Virus record (IMG/VR): IMGVR_UViG_3300042326_000834
Span: 1-33,442 of that record
Reading direction: 5' to 3' (one strand)
Length of the DNA: 33,442 nt
Source of the DNA: a virus
The position numbers and the translations under genes are program-made. The notes below the pieces were generated by a model. The model had not been told where the DNA came from. It ran no database searches and saw only the letters and a list, made by a program, of their open reading frames with translations. This document shows positions 22,138 through 31,589 of this stretch, in pieces (the first letter of the stretch is position 1; each line of letters opens with the position of its first letter).

Positions 22138-22315
22138 GTGGTGGCTTCCGTTCGAGGCTATGGAAGTAGGGGACAGCTTCTTTATCCCTACGCTTAAGCC
22201 AGCCGAGATGAGCTACATCCTCGATACACGGGCCAAAGTAGCCGGTATAAAGGTGAAGTCGTACGCAATGACCAAGGACGGTCTGCTTGGCGTACGTTGC
22301 TGGCGGATGCGTTAG
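22124..22315 (+). CDS. Small conserved-looking phage protein, 63 aa
   Basis: Start chosen at ATG 22124, overlapping the primase-helicase end by 14 bp; ATGs at 22109 and 22100 are also in frame. No clear ribosome site is seen. The product has the pattern VGDSFFIPTLKP, ILDTRAKVAGIKVKSYAM and GVRCWRM, found in many short phage proteins next to replication genes; function unknown. Its stop TAG shares four bases with the stop of the opposing giant gene (TTAG, 22312-22315). Confidence 0.78.
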   Translation: MTEPEWWLPFEAMEVGDSFFIPTLKPAEMSYILDTRAKVAGIKVKSYAMTKDGLLGVRCWRMR

Positions 22316-25300
22316 TTGTCGCTGTAAGCCTTGAAGTCTTCGACCAAGAGCTTCTTGAGGTAGTTTATCTCTATCTGGACGCTCTGTACGAAGTCTTCGC
22401 GCTGCTTCGGGGTCAGGCTCCTGTCCAACAGGATCTGCTTGCGCTCAGCCTGCAATTTGCTGAGCTGTCCCCGGCCCTTGTTGTAAGTGTCTACAAGGAT
22501 GTCGGCGTTCGGGTTCTTACGGTAGAACTTGTTAACTTGCTCCGGTGTGCCCAGATCCTCGAACGTCTTGAGCTGCTGTGAGAGCTTCTTGATGCCCTTC
22601 TCTGCCTCTGCAAACTGGCGGGCATCGTAGTTGGAGTTGCGCCCAATGAAGCTGCGCAGGAGAAACGTGTCCTTCTTGGCATCGAAGTTCTTGTCGCCCA
22701 TCAAAGTAAGAGACAGATTAAAACTGTTCTCCGCCAGATGATTCGGGGCATCAGCGTAATTGTTCAGGAGGAACGCAATAGTGTCCGGCGAAATACTAAC
22801 TTCTCCATCTGTAGTATTAAAGATTAACTCCGAAATTTCACGATGGATTTCAGAAGGCCGCGTGCTGCCTGAGAAGGCATCCGCATACTTGCCTGCACGG
22901 GAGTTGTAGATAGGGTTACCCATCGCATCGACGTTCAGGACAAGCTCAACCCATGGTCGTGCCACAGACGGCGCGGCACTATCAAGCAACCACGCACCGA
23001 AGTTCTCGGCGCTTTCAAACGGGCTGATACGCGAGGTAGGAATAGGCAGGAACGAGTCCATGCCGATCTCGACCATGTTGCCCGCAAAGTCTTTAAAGGA
23101 TGATTGTCCGTTTGCTAATGCCGCAACCTGAGCCCCGGCTGATGCCAAAGCACTGACGCCAAAGCCCCACGGGATCTGGAAGAACCCTTTATCGCCGATC
23201 ACGGGCATACGCAGATACCGCGTCCATCGGGACATATCATCCGTCGTGACCCGGTTGCGCCCCTCGTCGTCATCGCCTGCAACAGCTGCGGCCATACCAT
23301 AAAGCGCCGCACCCATCGCTACCGTGAACATAGCAGTATTACGGGCGGTCTTGGCGCGGGTCAACTGGCGCTTTTCAAACGCATCAAAAGCCTTTTCCCG
23401 GTCAACGATCTCCTGCTCCAATGCAGCGATCTTCTTTTTGTCAGGCCGCTTGTTGCCCTTGATACGCTCGATCTCTTGCGCTAAGCCCTGAGCTTCAAAC
23501 AGCTCTTGTACTTCTGGCTCAAGCCGAGCAAAGGCTTTCTGGGGCGTGGTAAAGCCCGGACGCAGAGCATCAATCGCGTCCACTGCGCCAGTAGCCGCAG
23601 GGCGGATGAACATGAACCAAGCACCCATCTCACGCCCATACTTACCGATCTTGCGGAAGTCCATCAGGCTCAGCGCAAACGCAGCAGCTTCTTTGTTGAT
23701 GTCCTCCATGACCTTGGGGTCGTTGACGTTCAGCCCCTTGTTCTTGGCTTCAGCGATGTTCTGGTTTTTGCGGACAGTGTAAGCGGCGACGCGGCTTGTC
23801 AATTCAAATGCGTCGTTATAGGCATCAACCAACCGCGTGAACAAGCTGGGGTCGTTGATGATCTTCTTGGGGCCGACCTGTGCTTTCAGCTCCTCCATCG
23901 TGTCGCTGATGTTGAACGACATGCGATACATCGTACGACCGCCGTACTTCATCATCTCCAAAGCGTCACGGTAGAACGGGCTTTCTTTAGCCAACTTGTC
24001 CAACTCTTCGTTCTTGTTATTTGACAGCAGGAACGACAACTTACCCGATTTCCACAAGCCGTTGCGGGCTACATTAGCCGCCACTGCAGTCAGGTACTCC
24101 CGAGCCTCCTTGCCACCCTCGCGGGCGCTGATCAACCCCGCGTTCGTGATGCTGTTACGGATAAAGTCCATCGGCGGGAACGCCGGGTTGTAGCGGGTGT
24201 GCAGCTGCCCAAAGAGGCTCGTCAGATTGTTACCGATCTTGACCGCCAGATTCATCTCCTTGAACGGCGTCTTGATAGCCTCAAGCACGTCAGGATTCTC
24301 GATCTTGAAGACCTCGACCGAGCCGTCCTCGTTGTAGTGCAGTACCTTGTCGCGGCCCTGCACTTGGCTGTAGTCAAAATCAGGCGCGTTACGCTCTTCA
24401 AACGAGAAGACCACAGGGCGCTTGTTCTTGGTCTTGATAACACCAAGTTTGGTCAGGTTCTTAATCGTTTGAGTTACGTCTGTACCGCGCCCCGCTCGGC
24501 TGGCGGCGAAGTAAGACTCCGCGATGCTCTGCAGTATCGGGCTGTCAAACTCTGTACGGCGTCCCTCGAAGGACTGCGGTGCCTCAGACAACTCGCCGCT
24601 CAGGTACTCGGTGTCAGTGTCAAGGGTCTTGTCAGCCCTCGGGTTGCCCTTGAACGGAGCATAGTATTTCCACCCGTAAGACTCGACGACGCGATCTACC
24701 TTGTCCGTCCAGTAGTTAGCTCGGCGGTTCAGGTTCTTGTTAAGTTCATGCAGCGCATCAAGGTCCGCAAAGACCTGATCCACGGCAGCCCTAGTTTCGG
24801 CATCAAGCTCCTCGTATTCTTCCCGAGTAGCGTCTAGTTCTTCTTGCGTATACTCAGCGCCTATGACGTTGTAGATGTCGTCATAAAAGTCCGTCGCCAT
24901 CTCAAGCGGTACTTCTTTACCCTTGGCTTCCAGCTGAGCCTTGACCGGGCTATAGCCAAGCGGGTCGGTATAGTTGGCAACAAGATACCGGATCATGCCC
25001 TGAATGGCTTCGGCTTGCTCTTTATCCTTGGCAAGGCTACGGCGCGTCTCCAATGCAGCACGGGCATCCGCCGCTGTCATAGCAGGCTCGCCCGGCAGGA
25101 ACTCCATTTTCGTGGTGTTGTTCAGCGGGACGTTGCGAAGGTACTTGGTCTCGCGGCGCTCTTGTTCGTGCAGCGCAATACGGTAGCCATCCGCCTTCTC
25201 AAGCGCATCCTTGATAGTGCCTTCCATCACGCGGGCATAAGACACTAAAGACTCGCGCAGCCGCTTGGCAACTGGCTCAACTTCCGTTGCTACGATGTAT

Positions 25301-28300
25301 GACCCACGATTAGCTGCGGCGCTAAGCTGATCATCAATGTTGTTCTTGTCATCCCCAACATACACGAGCTTGCCTATCGCCTTCAGATCGTTCTGAATCT
25401 TCTTGACCTTGCGATTAACGTTCTGGAAGTTTTTAGCAACTGTTTCGTAGTTGGTCTCAGGCGAAGTCAGTTTGTTGATGACCTGCCGAATGACGCCCGG
25501 CTGCATCATCTTGGCGCTAGCTTCCCGGCGAAGCTCACCAAGGCTCTTCTTGGGCTTCGTGGGCTTGGGCTTCTTGGGCTTGCCCGTCTTGATAGGTTCA
25601 ACAGACCGGTAGCCGGGAACTTCCACAAGCATCCGATCAGTTTGATACTTGCCATCTGCCTTGGCGAGGCTGTCCAACGCACGGATGATAGCCGCGTCAG
25701 ACTTCAGGCCAAAGACGTCCTTAACCTTCTCAAGGAAGTCACGAAGCCAACGCTTGATCTGGCCGACAATGCCCGGCGGGATACCGTAACGCCCTTGCAC
25801 GATCCGAGCACCGTTGACTGCCCAGAACTCAGACGGGTTGACGTACTGATAGAACGACTTGGGAACTTTGCCCTTCTGAATGGCGTCCAAGGCCATACCA
25901 TAAAGCGCTGCGCCCGCTTTTTTATATTCGGCGTTCTTAGCTTCGCTTGTAAAATAGTGGTAGTTCGTGATGGCGCTGAAGAAGGTTTTTTCAGCATCGG
26001 TCTTCGCGTTCTTCTTTGCTTTGGTCAGCTGCTTGACGTATGCCTTGAGGATACCCGAGCGGATATTGGCAGGCATCAACCGTTCAAGATGGTGCAGGAT
26101 CTCGTGGGTAGCGGTTTGACTATCCCCCGCACCCTTGAACAAATTGATGACGCGGCTGATGTCGTTATAAAAACCTGCCGTGCCCTCCATTTCCTTGGGT
26201 TGGTTACGGATTGAGATGCCCAAGTCTGCAACAAGCAACGGGTTCTGCCGTATGAACCACTCGGCAAGATCTATGCCTTCTTTCGATATAAAGCCGTTGC
26301 GTCGGGCATTCATGAGCCGCTCGCGGATGTAGTCCGCACCACGCTTGCGCGGCTGAACGATGCGCTGCTTCTGGGTCTTGAGCAGCAGATTACCCGTGGT
26401 CTCAGCCAACTGATCGCCGGTCAATACACCATCGTCGTAATCCCGCTTGGCCTTCCTCAACTCAACACGCAACGACGGGGCGCGTTCGCCCGCCTGCTCC
26501 GACAGAACAGGAGCGTTCTCGTTGAGTTGGGCAATGCTGAAAAACAGCTGCTGCTGTTGAGGCTCTAGTGCAGCTGTTCCCGCTCCTTCTCTCTCATCAA
26601 CCCGCTCAGCAACACCGCGAGCAGGCTCCACTCCTGCACCTTCAGGTCTTGCAGCTTCTTGTCCTGCGGGGGCTCCTCGTTGTACAGGCAGTGCAGCGCC
26701 TCTTGGAGCTGCTCCAACGTCAACTTCTCCAGCACGGGTTGATATAGGTTCACTTGTGGTCTCCGTGGTGGGAGTGGTGGGGGGCGCAGCTTTAGGTTTA
26801 ACTTGTATTGGAGTGACGCGCATATCACCAAGGATTGAATTAATCTCATTGATAACACGACGCTGTTCTTTAGAGCGAGGATTTAGTTCGTTTTTGTAAT
26901 CTCGAACAGCAGATATATATTTGCTAAATGTTTGATCAATGTCATCTTTGTTTTTCTTTATTTGTTCATTGGCTATATATGCCCACTTCCGTTCTTCAGA
27001 TCTATAGACGCTACTTGAAATGTCGTTCCAGCGATTTAAAGCATAGCTAACACCTAATTGATTAGCTTCGTAGCCTACATAACCAAGTTCTTGTAACTTA
27101 GAGATAACATTAGCCTGCTTTTCCGTTTTCCTCAGCCAATCTTTATTCTTAATAATATAGTCAAGATTTTCCTGATAGAGCAGCGCAGGACCAACATCGC
27201 CATATTGTTTTGCAAATGCCTCTTCCTCGGCAAATAACTGAGCATCTCTGCGCTTAGTCATGTCAGTCGGTGCGGAAGTTTCAAACGCAGCGGCTGGAGC
27301 AACAACAGGGGCAGTCTCAACCGCAGCCGCTTCTTTAGCCTCGACCGTCTCCGCTGCCTTCGAGGGCGTGGTAAGAGTGGTGGGGGTAGCAGTATAAGGA
27401 GCTAGCGCCTGATCACGTGAGACAGGCATAGGAATAGTTTTGGTGCCATCTTCTGACACTATTGCCGTAGGCCATTCGGCCACATAATCAAACTTTTTAG
27501 GGTCAGTTTGCTCTGACCATCGTATATCTGTTTTTAAAACTACAGGCATGGTTTCATAACCAGCCTTTTTCAACGCTAGTGCTCGGTGTCTGCCTTCATG
27601 CCCTTCTACTTTAAGCGCCCCGTCTTTCCCTGCGTAGGCCATCAAAAACGGGATAGAACTAAACTTAGTTCCTTTTTTAAGAAGTTTAGAAGTTTCAACT
27701 TCTTTAGCTTTCATGTGTCCCGGCTTAGCCATAGCCAAGAAGTCATCAATCGGTAGCTCGATCAACTTTTCCCGAGACTTGTATTCTGGTACACGCCGGG
27801 TTTCTAATTCTGAAGCGTCAAACGCAACTGAACCTGACTTAGATGAGGCAGATACTTTAGGCGCAGCCGCTTCCTTCGCCGGAGCAACAGGGGCAACAGC
27901 AGGGGCAACCTCTACCGCAGCCTTCGCCTCAATCGTCTCCGCTGCCTCCGGGGGCGTAATGGGGGGCGCAGCTTTACCTTGCTCAGGCTCGATAACATTC
28001 AACGCTGCGCGATAGCCCTTCTGAAAACCGGGGATCTGAAACGCATACGCGCCCTGCACGCTACCGGTTTCGGCTATGGTGTCCATAACTTGTTTCACAA
28101 TCTGTGAGGCTTGCTCATCTCGCATCGGCTGCGCCTTCTGTACCGCAGCTTCCATCTTCGTGACCGGGAACGTCTCGCTCATATCCTCGATCTTGTAGAC
28201 CGGGACTTCCTTAGCACCTAACTGGCGCAATGCTTCGAGGCGATGCTGCCCTTCAACGACGTTGTTGTCTTGGTCAACGATGATCCGGCTGATGTAACCT

Positions 28301-29892
28301 TCATCGCTTGCAATTTGATTAGCAAGGTTGTCAACACGTTTTACTTCATTACCTTGATCAAGAGCCACGCCGCCCTTTAACTCTTCGATTGGCACGATCT
28401 GATTGCCAACCATGCGCGGATAGCTGAAGTTAGAGTTCGCCACTTCATAAACATCATCAGACGGCGGGCGAACTTCTTTACCGGCCAACACATCAACAGT
28501 TGGGGCCGCTTCAGGTACAGCAGCTTCAGGCAATCTAATGGGTTCAGTCTGTGCCAACGCCTCGGGCGTCAAGAACGGATTGACGAGCTTAGGCCGTGCC
28601 GTCTCAACAACGGGAACCGCTTCGGGCGCAGGAGTAGGCTGCACCGCACTACGCAGCAACGGCTCGATATCTACCCGGCCCACGCCCTTCTGCGGGATGT
28701 TCTCATAGCCAAGCTTCTTGGCGATGGACTTGGCCTTGAACAGATTGAAGTTCTTGCTGCCCTCAGGGAACTGCGTGACAAACTCAGCCGCTTCCTGCAG
28801 CGCCTCCGGCGTCGGCTCCTTGGTACGCTCAAACACCATCGGCTCACGCAGGACTTTTTCTTCTTCCTTTGCCTTCGGCGCAGGCGGCGCAGCGGGTATC
28901 TGCCCGCGCAGCTCATCCAACGTCTTGGCACGGACAGGCGAAGGCCGAGCAGCACGACCCGTCTTGGGAGCCAACTGCTCCGGCGTAAGATCTTCTTCAG
29001 TATCCGGAGCCTCTTCAGTACCCGGAGCCTCAGCCTCAGGACCACGCAACCTACGGCCCAATGCAAGCTCGGCAATGGCACTGACTACGGCACCAGCGCC
29101 GCCACCCACGGTAGCAGCCTCGCCCACACCACCGAACACGGCTTCGTCAGGTGCATACACACCCTTGGCAATAAGGTTCTGAAGGACTTGGCTGCTAGCT
29201 TCCTGCAGTGCTTCTTCACCGCCCGCCTTGGCAATCCGACCCAAAGCCGGAGCAAGCCCTGCAACTTCTTTGATGGCCTCATCGCCAAAGCCAAAGCGCC
29301 GCAGGATTTTTATTGGTGCATATAGTTCAAGTGCACCGGGGATCGTACCTAGCGCGGTAGCAACACCGCGTTGACCCTCAGTAGCACCGGCTTCTTCTGC
29401 TTTCTGCCGAGCCTCACCTGCACCTGATGCAACAGTAGTAGCCGCTGCACCTGCTACACCAAGCGGACCCAAAGCTAACATGCCAAGAGTAGGTAGAGTG
29501 GAGCCAACGCCTTCGCTGATCTTGCGTACAAGCGTATCTTCATAGCCCGGCGCAGGGGCAAACGTCTCACGTACGCCGGTAGCAAATTCTTCAACAGGCT
29601 TACGCACCGCCTGCTCAGCCCCTTCAGGCAACAGCGAAGCCGCGCCAGTAATAACGGTCTCGCCCATACCGACAAGGCCGGGGATCAAGCCCTTGAAGGC
29701 TTCCTTCGTGTAGCCGCCTAGAGTGCGCTCGGGTTCAGCCGCAGCAGGGGCACGCTCAAGATGCCGGATCTGCTTGCCCTGAAAGTCACGATTAGCCCGA
29801 GCAGCAATCTGCTCAGGCGAAGCATCGTCGGGCACGCCTTGATATTCGTGCCTTGAACCGTCTGCAAAATAGACGGTTACATTTCTAGGCAT
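22312..29892 (-). CDS. Giant polyvalent virion protein, 2526 aa
   Basis: Modules in order: Ala/Gly-rich hydrophobic helices (about 60-270), possibly membrane-active; Pro/Ala-rich linkers; a ParB/sulfiredoxin-like module (495-575, IIVDQDNNVVEGQHRLEALR); a second such module (700-825, VEGHEGRHRALALKKAGY); an AT-rich-encoded helical segment (878-1030); a zinc metallopeptidase with HEILHH (H1263, E1264, H1267) and a likely third ligand E1355 in NPSEFW; long helical regions (1480-1800); an LPD38-like region (about 1885-2120, FPPMDFIRNSITNAGL...FMFIRP); and a hydrophobic helix near 2184-2206. This fits polyvalent proteins, large multi-enzyme chains packed in phage or conjugative particles and injected with DNA. 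It overlaps the upstream stop by one base (TAATG). Confidence 0.88.
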   Translation of the reverse strand: MPRNVTVYFADGSRHEYQGVPDDASPEQIAARANRDFQGKQIRHLERAPAAAEPERTLGGYTKEAFKGLIPGLVGMGETVITGAASLLPEGAEQAVRKPVEEFATGVRETFAPAPGYEDTLVRKISEGVGSTLPTLGMLALGPLGVAGAAATTVASGAGEARQKAEEAGATEGQRGVATALGTIPGALELYAPIKILRRFGFGDEAIKEVAGLAPALGRIAKAGGEEALQEASSQVLQNLIAKGVYAPDEAVFGGVGEAATVGGGAGAVVSAIAELALGRRLRGPEAEAPGTEEAPDTEEDLTPEQLAPKTGRAARPSPVRAKTLDELRGQIPAAPPAPKAKEEEKVLREPMVFERTKEPTPEALQEAAEFVTQFPEGSKNFNLFKAKSIAKKLGYENIPQKGVGRVDIEPLLRSAVQPTPAPEAVPVVETARPKLVNPFLTPEALAQTEPIRLPEAAVPEAAPTVDVLAGKEVRPPSDDVYEVANSNFSYPRMVGNQIVPIEELKGGVALDQGNEVKRVDNLANQIASDEGYISRIIVDQDNNVVEGQHRLEALRQLGAKEVPVYKIEDMSETFPVTKMEAAVQKAQPMRDEQASQIVKQVMDTIAETGSVQGAYAFQIPGFQKGYRAALNVIEPEQGKAAPPITPPEAAETIEAKAAVEVAPAVAPVAPAKEAAAPKVSASSKSGSVAFDASELETRRVPEYKSREKLIELPIDDFLAMAKPGHMKAKEVETSKLLKKGTKFSSIPFLMAYAGKDGALKVEGHEGRHRALALKKAGYETMPVVLKTDIRWSEQTDPKKFDYVAEWPTAIVSEDGTKTIPMPVSRDQALAPYTATPTTLTTPSKAAETVEAKEAAAVETAPVVAPAAAFETSAPTDMTKRRDAQLFAEEEAFAKQYGDVGPALLYQENLDYIIKNKDWLRKTEKQANVISKLQELGYVGYEANQLGVSYALNRWNDISSSVYRSEERKWAYIANEQIKKNKDDIDQTFSKYISAVRDYKNELNPRSKEQRRVINEINSILGDMRVTPIQVKPKAAPPTTPTTETTSEPISTRAGEVDVGAAPRGAALPVQRGAPAGQEAARPEGAGVEPARGVAERVDEREGAGTAALEPQQQQLFFSIAQLNENAPVLSEQAGERAPSLRVELRKAKRDYDDGVLTGDQLAETTGNLLLKTQKQRIVQPRKRGADYIRERLMNARRNGFISKEGIDLAEWFIRQNPLLVADLGISIRNQPKEMEGTAGFYNDISRVINLFKGAGDSQTATHEILHHLERLMPANIRSGILKAYVKQLTKAKKNAKTDAEKTFFSAITNYHYFTSEAKNAEYKKAGAALYGMALDAIQKGKVPKSFYQYVNPSEFWAVNGARIVQGRYGIPPGIVGQIKRWLRDFLEKVKDVFGLKSDAAIIRALDSLAKADGKYQTDRMLVEVPGYRSVEPIKTGKPKKPKPTKPKKSLGELRREASAKMMQPGVIRQVINKLTSPETNYETVAKNFQNVNRKVKKIQNDLKAIGKLVYVGDDKNNIDDQLSAAANRGSYIVATEVEPVAKRLRESLVSYARVMEGTIKDALEKADGYRIALHEQERRETKYLRNVPLNNTTKMEFLPGEPAMTAADARAALETRRSLAKDKEQAEAIQGMIRYLVANYTDPLGYSPVKAQLEAKGKEVPLEMATDFYDDIYNVIGAEYTQEELDATREEYEELDAETRAAVDQVFADLDALHELNKNLNRRANYWTDKVDRVVESYGWKYYAPFKGNPRADKTLDTDTEYLSGELSEAPQSFEGRRTEFDSPILQSIAESYFAASRAGRGTDVTQTIKNLTKLGVIKTKNKRPVVFSFEERNAPDFDYSQVQGRDKVLHYNEDGSVEVFKIENPDVLEAIKTPFKEMNLAVKIGNNLTSLFGQLHTRYNPAFPPMDFIRNSITNAGLISAREGGKEAREYLTAVAANVARNGLWKSGKLSFLLSNNKNEELDKLAKESPFYRDALEMMKYGGRTMYRMSFNISDTMEELKAQVGPKKIINDPSLFTRLVDAYNDAFELTSRVAAYTVRKNQNIAEAKNKGLNVNDPKVMEDINKEAAAFALSLMDFRKIGKYGREMGAWFMFIRPAATGAVDAIDALRPGFTTPQKAFARLEPEVQELFEAQGLAQEIERIKGNKRPDKKKIAALEQEIVDREKAFDAFEKRQLTRAKTARNTAMFTVAMGAALYGMAAAVAGDDDEGRNRVTTDDMSRWTRYLRMPVIGDKGFFQIPWGFGVSALASAGAQVAALANGQSSFKDFAGNMVEIGMDSFLPIPTSRISPFESAENFGAWLLDSAAPSVARPWVELVLNVDAMGNPIYNSRAGKYADAFSGSTRPSEIHREISELIFNTTDGEVSISPDTIAFLLNNYADAPNHLAENSFNLSLTLMGDKNFDAKKDTFLLRSFIGRNSNYDARQFAEAEKGIKKLSQQLKTFEDLGTPEQVNKFYRKNPNADILVDTYNKGRGQLSKLQAERKQILLDRSLTPKQREDFVQSVQIEINYLKKLLVEDFKAYSDN
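26758..27990. repeat. Repeated linker DNA flanking AT-rich modules in the giant gene
   Basis: Linker segments at 26758-26794, 27292-27390 and 27879-27976 resemble one another. The first and third share GGGGGGCGCAGCTTTA exactly (26779-26794, 27961-27976); the second and third both encode variants of AAETxEAK...VAPA. Between them lie two visibly AT-richer stretches (about 26795-27270 and 27400-27850), encoding the helical segment and the second ParB-like module. Confidence 0.75.
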
Positions 29893-31589
29893 TACTGGTT
29901 CCAGCCGCTAGTCGAGTACGGTCCAGTATACGCTCCACCTGACATTCCTACATCTCCTGACATCCCAACATCTACACTTAATGCCTGTCGTTCTTTATCA
30001 CGCAGAATTTGTTGCGCTCTAGCACGTTCTTCAGGATCCGTAGTATTTAGCGCTATGTTAAAAGCCCGTCTGTACACAGGGTCGTTCACACTAAGTTTAG
30101 CAAAACGCTCCTGCGCTGCGGTTTGTGCTCTTGTAGCTGCTGCTGAGCCTGTTGCAGTCGCAACACGAGTAATGTTTTCCACCGCCTCCATCCGCTTTTC
30201 ATAAGCATCCTGCATAATCTGCCGTTTGGCCGGATCAGGTTGTATCTGTATGGCGTCATACATATCTATTAACTGCTGAGCCATGCTCCGGTCCTGCGGC
30301 CTGTTTGAAGCACGCAGCCTTTCCAAAGCTATGTCATGGCGGTGGTCAAGCGCTTTTTGTTCGATATCAGCCCGCTTGCTTGTAATAGCAAAATTAGTAG
30401 CGTCGGCCTTTTCATTCAGCCTGTCTACGCGATCTTGATCCGCTGTAGATCCGGACTCCATCGCCTGTTCCTGAGCACGACGAAGCTGAATCTCCTGCAG
30501 CCGAAGCGACTTAGTGTTGTCCTTAAGCTGCTTAAGGTCGTTGACAAGACCCCCGTAGTTGTCCCTGATGCTTTCACCAAGGGCTTGCATGAAGTACGGG
30601 CTCTTGTTCGCCATCAGCGAAGCACCGGTCATGACCCAGAAGTTGCGATAAGCTTCCTTGGTATCGCCGCCCTGCGCCTTTTGCTCCTTGATGTACGCAG
30701 CAAGGTCCGCATCCGCCTGACTGAATTCGCCGGTCTTGGCCGCACGCTGCCGCTCAATACGCGCAGCACGCTCTGTCTCCACGTCAGTCTTAGAACGCTC
30801 AAACTGCGTGAACATGTCGCCCTTAGGCGCAGCAGGTGCAGCCACACGGGGCACGACAGGACCCTGATTTTGACGCTCCGGTGCAGCGGGCTTGACATCC
30901 GGAGCAGTAGTCGCACGTTCCTGAATACGTCTAAGATCCTGTACCTGTTCAAAGACGTTCTCGGGGCCCCGCCTGAAAGCGTTTGGATCAAACGCCGCAG
31001 TAGAGTCTTCAGCAGGGGTAATGGCAGAAGCAGGAGCAGCGTCACGAGCTTTCAACGTCTGCAACGATCTATATGCTTTCTTATAAGCGGGGTCAAACCG
31101 CTTCAAGACTTCTTGTTTTTCAGCAAAGCTGAGTTTGTCATAGTCCGGCATTTGCTTGCGCACGAAAGATTCGATGTCGGTCGTATCAGTCATGAAGCTC
31201 GGTATATTTTTTAGCAAGTCGTCGGTGAACTCGTAGGGATTTGTCCCGCCGCCTTCCGCAAACGCCACGATGCCACCACCCGCGAACTGAGCCTGCTCCA
31301 TAGACGGAGCCGGGAGGCCGCCAAGCCCCTGCTGCATCGCCATCTGCTGCTGTTCAGCCATGTTGAGCTGATCACGGATGGTGGGCGGGGTCTGCGGAGC
31401 CTGCACGGGCTGCTGCTTCAAACGCTGAAACTGATTCATCATGGCGTAGAGATCAGTCAGCGGAGCCACGCCCTGCGTAGCCATGCTCTTAACGTATTGA
31501 ACCGCCTGATCAGGCGGCATACCCTTTGACATCGCCTGCTGCAGCGAAGCCATCATGGCACGACCCGTGCCGCTGACTGGACCAAGCAT
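29892..31589 (-). CDS. Virion-associated coiled-coil protein, 565 aa
   Basis: The N-terminus is Gln/Met-rich (LQQAMSKGMPPDQAVQYV, then MNQFQRLKQQ), followed by QFAGGGIVAFAEGG, a Gly-rich strand motif that recurs in phage structural or ejection proteins. The middle is Pro/Ala-rich, and residues about 290-500 form long coiled coils (LVNDLKQLKDNTKSLRLQEI and on). It has no enzyme motif. Placement directly before the giant polyvalent gene, with a TAATG overlap on each side, suggests an internal virion or tail-tube protein made with it. Function by name is not established. Confidence 0.75.
   Translation of the reverse strand: MLGPVSGTGRAMMASLQQAMSKGMPPDQAVQYVKSMATQGVAPLTDLYAMMNQFQRLKQQPVQAPQTPPTIRDQLNMAEQQQMAMQQGLGGLPAPSMEQAQFAGGGIVAFAEGGGTNPYEFTDDLLKNIPSFMTDTTDIESFVRKQMPDYDKLSFAEKQEVLKRFDPAYKKAYRSLQTLKARDAAPASAITPAEDSTAAFDPNAFRRGPENVFEQVQDLRRIQERATTAPDVKPAAPERQNQGPVVPRVAAPAAPKGDMFTQFERSKTDVETERAARIERQRAAKTGEFSQADADLAAYIKEQKAQGGDTKEAYRNFWVMTGASLMANKSPYFMQALGESIRDNYGGLVNDLKQLKDNTKSLRLQEIQLRRAQEQAMESGSTADQDRVDRLNEKADATNFAITSKRADIEQKALDHRHDIALERLRASNRPQDRSMAQQLIDMYDAIQIQPDPAKRQIMQDAYEKRMEAVENITRVATATGSAAATRAQTAAQERFAKLSVNDPVYRRAFNIALNTTDPEERARAQQILRDKERQALSVDVGMSGDVGMSGGAYTGPYSTSGWNQ

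Noticed and set aside
23506-26214. Several + strand frames of 130-210 aa opposite the giant gene
   Set aside because: All lie antisense to the conserved LPD38-like, helical and metallopeptidase regions; no start signals or operon structure.
30336-31214. 292-aa + strand frame opposite the 565-aa virion gene
   Set aside because: It is antisense to a well-supported coiled-coil protein, lacks a ribosome site and has shadow-like Leu/Arg composition.
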